In this document: positions 61,135 to 64,000 of the stretch, one piece after another
How the letters are laid out: every line of letters starts with the position of its first letter
Position numbering within the stretch: position 1 is the stretch's first letter
NCBI GenBank assembly: GCA_008692225.1
Contig: VICG01000018.1
Coordinates: 186,001 to 250,000, forward strand
Direction: 5' to 3'
Length of the DNA stretch: 64,000 nt
Origin: Monilinia fructicola
Lineage: Eukaryota; Ascomycota; Leotiomycetes; Helotiales; Sclerotiniaceae
Notes under the pieces: generated by a model
Seen by the model: only the letters and a program-made list of their open reading frames with translations
What the model was told of the DNA's origin: nothing
Database searches by the model: none
Program-made: the position numbers and the translations under genes

Positions 61135-64000
61135 GAAAAAATTATCTTAAAAAAAAGAATTTGATATTTTTTATATATTAAAAATCTCAAAAAGGGATTG
61201 GTAGTAATTTTTATAATAATTTTTAGAATTTATATTTGTTAAATAAGTAATTATATTTGTAACATAATAAAAAAATAAATTTATCTAATAATCAATTATC
61301 TTATAACAAGTCAAAATTTGTTAAAAAATATTAAATTAATAGAAAAAACAATTGTTAATTAACTAATCAATTTTAATAAGAATAAGATAAATAGAAGTAT
61401 AAATAAAAAAAGCGATTTAATAAAAGAAGTAGTATAAGATTTTTAAAAAAATCTACTTAAATAACTAGTAAAATATAGAATGGAAAAGAATAAGAATTTA
61501 AATTAAGAATTCTTTTTTTTAGATTATAATCTTATAAGTAACCAAGGATAATTTTTTATTATTAATTTAGAACTTAGTAATCTTTATTTTTAATTAATTA
61601 ATTATAAACTAAGAATCAAATTATTGATTATTAAAATATTATAATATACTATTATAAAAAAGAAAAAATCTAGATTTAATAAGAGTCATTATATTAAGGA
61701 AAGATATTTAAAAAAAAGAATTTTATAAAGTTTATATTAATATAAAAGTAATCTAAAAATTTATTATTAAAAAAACCTAATTTGAAATATAATACAAAAT
61801 ATTAAATGTTTCAATTAATTTATCTATAGTAAAAGCTATAAATATAGTATTAGAATAAGATTAAAAAATCAGTTTAATTAAATTTATAAATATTTTTTTA
61901 CATTTTAACATAATAAAGTTTTCTATTTTACAAATAGATATATTATTTTTATTGTTTTTAATAAATAAAGATAATTTAAAACTGTATTTAATAATTATAT
62001 TAATACTTTTTATATTATAAATGAAAAATTCCTAATTTATCAATAAATTAAATATCAATTCTATTAAATTAAATTATATTGAAAATCTTTCAATTATACT
62101 GTATATAATATAAATATAAATTTTAATAATAAAAAGTTTACTTAAGATATTATATTAATAACTATTATTATAAAAATATATATTAATTAAAGATTATAAT
62201 TTAATTAGATTAAGAAAGTATTATTATAAATTGCAAAAATAAATATTTCATATTATTAATAAAAAACCATTTCAATTTAGTTTATCTATACAAATAATAT
62301 TTTAAATATTAAAAAAAGCTATTAATGATAATATTAAATTAAAAAATATTATATCAATTTTGCTAATATATAGAATAAATTCTTATATAATTATTACTAA
62401 TATATATAAAGTAGATCTAAAGAAATAAGTTAATATCATTAAAACGCTATAATAAAGATTTCATTAATTAATATTAAATATTAAATAATGAATATGTTTC
62501 ATATAAAAAATAAACTATTTATTTTAAGGATTTAGAAGATATGTATCCACTTTAACATTTTAATATAATAAGAGGGTAAAATATAAAATTCGGAAAGTAG
62601 AGAGAATGTTGTATATTATTTAAAATAGAGAAGAAGATTTAGATTATTCATTGAATAAACTAGTTAATAAATATCTGAATAACTTTAGTAAAACTATTTT
62701 ATATTTTTTTTTAAAACAGAAAAATAAGATTATATAGAAAGAAAAAGAGAAAATAATTATATTATAAGAAATATCTTATATTCTATAATATTATTTACGA
62801 ATTAATCTCTTTAATATTTATATTAAAAAAACAGAGTAATTAAAGGAATCAAATAATAATATTGTAGAATTCCTTTTAGATTTTGACATTTTTCGATAAT
62901 ATTAAAAGAAATACTTATTCTAATAAATGTACTAAGATTTTTATTAATAATAATAACTTATTTTTAGTATATACTAAATTGAGACAGAAAAGACTTATTG
63001 GATTAATAAATAATAAGATGTTTAACATTATATTAGAGTTGAAGATTTTATTAAAAAAAAAATCTTTAAATTAAAATATAGAGCATTAAGATACAAATAA
63101 TGTAAATTTAAAAATACAATTTATAAGTTAAATATATAAGAATATTAAGAAAGATAATATTCTAATATAATTATATATTATTTAATATATCTATTGAAAT
63201 ATAATTATAATATTTATAAATATATTAAAAATCTTATTTTTAGGAATATCTATATATTTAAAAGATACTATCTGAGTATATACTTATTTTATTATAATCA
63301 TAATAAAATATTTTTTATTGAAGTATTGAAAAAGCTATTATTCTTTATATAATTAAATCATTTTATAATATTTTTTATAGAAAAAATTATTAATTTAGTA
63401 TATAATATAATTATTCAAAAAATAAACTTAATATAAATTATTTAATATAAAATTTATAACTTTTATATATTTATATAAAGGGTTTTGATCTAATTAAATT
63501 CTTAACTAGTAATATATTTAAAATTATAAATAGATAAAGTTTCTCTAAAATGAAGATGATTTAAAATATTTTTTACAAATAAGCTTTATAAGGAATTTTA
63601 TTAAAAATTATTGTTTAAATTTAATATAAGGTTCTTAATATTTTAAGCAAATAATTTTTATTATGATTTAAACAAGCTATATAAAAATATATATATATAA
63701 TTTAATAAAAGGATTTATATATTTCTAACATTAAAAGAAAAAAATAAAAGGATTTTTTAATAAAGAATTAGTATATTGTTTAAAAATTAGAAAAAGTTTT
63801 TATTATAATAATTTTACTAATTAAAGATAAAATATTATCTTTTTATTATTACTTTAATAATTAATTTGAGAAAGGATAATATAAAAGAACTATATAAGAT
63901 TCTTAAATAATAAATAAGTAATGTATTAAAAGCTTTTAACTTTATTCTTTCAAATATAAATTTAATCTTAATAATTTCATCTAGAAAATATTATTATTAT
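61135..64000. other. RIP-mutated AT-rich DNA, identity lost
   Basis: No LTR, terminal repeat or confident domain motif. The 63-codon frame at 62883-63074 is Lys/Asn/Ile-rich and has no family resemblance I can support. The block is probably another mutated transposon extending beyond the window. Confidence 0.4.

Overview
This window looks like nuclear DNA of a filamentous ascomycete (Pezizomycotina). Most of it is extremely AT-rich and carries the signature of repeat-induced point mutation (RIP). The clearest proof is the LTR pair of the retroelement at 20132-29868. Its LTRs are both 195 bp and align without gaps, and in the first ~110 aligned bases almost every difference is a C/T or G/A transition, about 30 of them in the first 60-70 bases. 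Reverse-transcriptase catalytic aspartates have become asparagines (YINN for YIDD), and nearly every stop in the old reading frames is a TAA/TAG/TGA that C-to-T or G-to-A change would make from CAA/CAG/TGG. I see no rRNA, convincing tRNA, CRISPR array or prokaryotic operon.

The only normal-composition gene island is 14.6-18.45 kb. It holds two divergent genes of unknown function. One is a long, low-complexity, basic protein on the minus strand (14661-17191); its last ~150 codons lie in a different frame from the rest. The other is a small multi-exon gene on the plus strand (17498-18425). A TIR element starts 80 bp after the second gene.

Everything else is layered mobile-element debris. From left to right: an inverted-repeat element (127-2131); a duplicated unit broken by TIR elements (2960-5990); families I name here A (3344-4352, 33869-35040), B (4427-4975, 7834-8622, 18506-19299), C (10380-11134, a split copy around 19.7-30.1 kb, 38019-38953, 50281-51180), D (11149-11708, 54549-54824) and E (52694-52846); a solo LTR nested in a D copy (11380-11651); a complete Ty3/Gypsy element nested in a C copy with a 5-bp target duplication (20132-29868); a truncated pol copy (30130-31690); a microsatellite-carrying element (31690-33125) with an inverted second copy (51710-52692); a LINE remnant (36200-37760); a second complete Gypsy element (40289-48659); and a third, 5'-truncated Gypsy copy with internal insertions (54130-61134). 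All four Gypsy copies point the same way (+).

The most interesting item is a long reading frame downstream of pol in all three Gypsy copies that retain that part. It lies after the integrase/chromodomain and before the 3' LTR, runs for about 500 codons in element 1 with only RIP-type stops, and is conserved at protein level between copies. It is not part of the usual gag-pol layout and I do not recognise it. The two host genes are also unrecognised. Family letters A-E are local labels, not database names, and boundaries of decayed elements are approximate unless a target duplication or exact terminal repeat is described.
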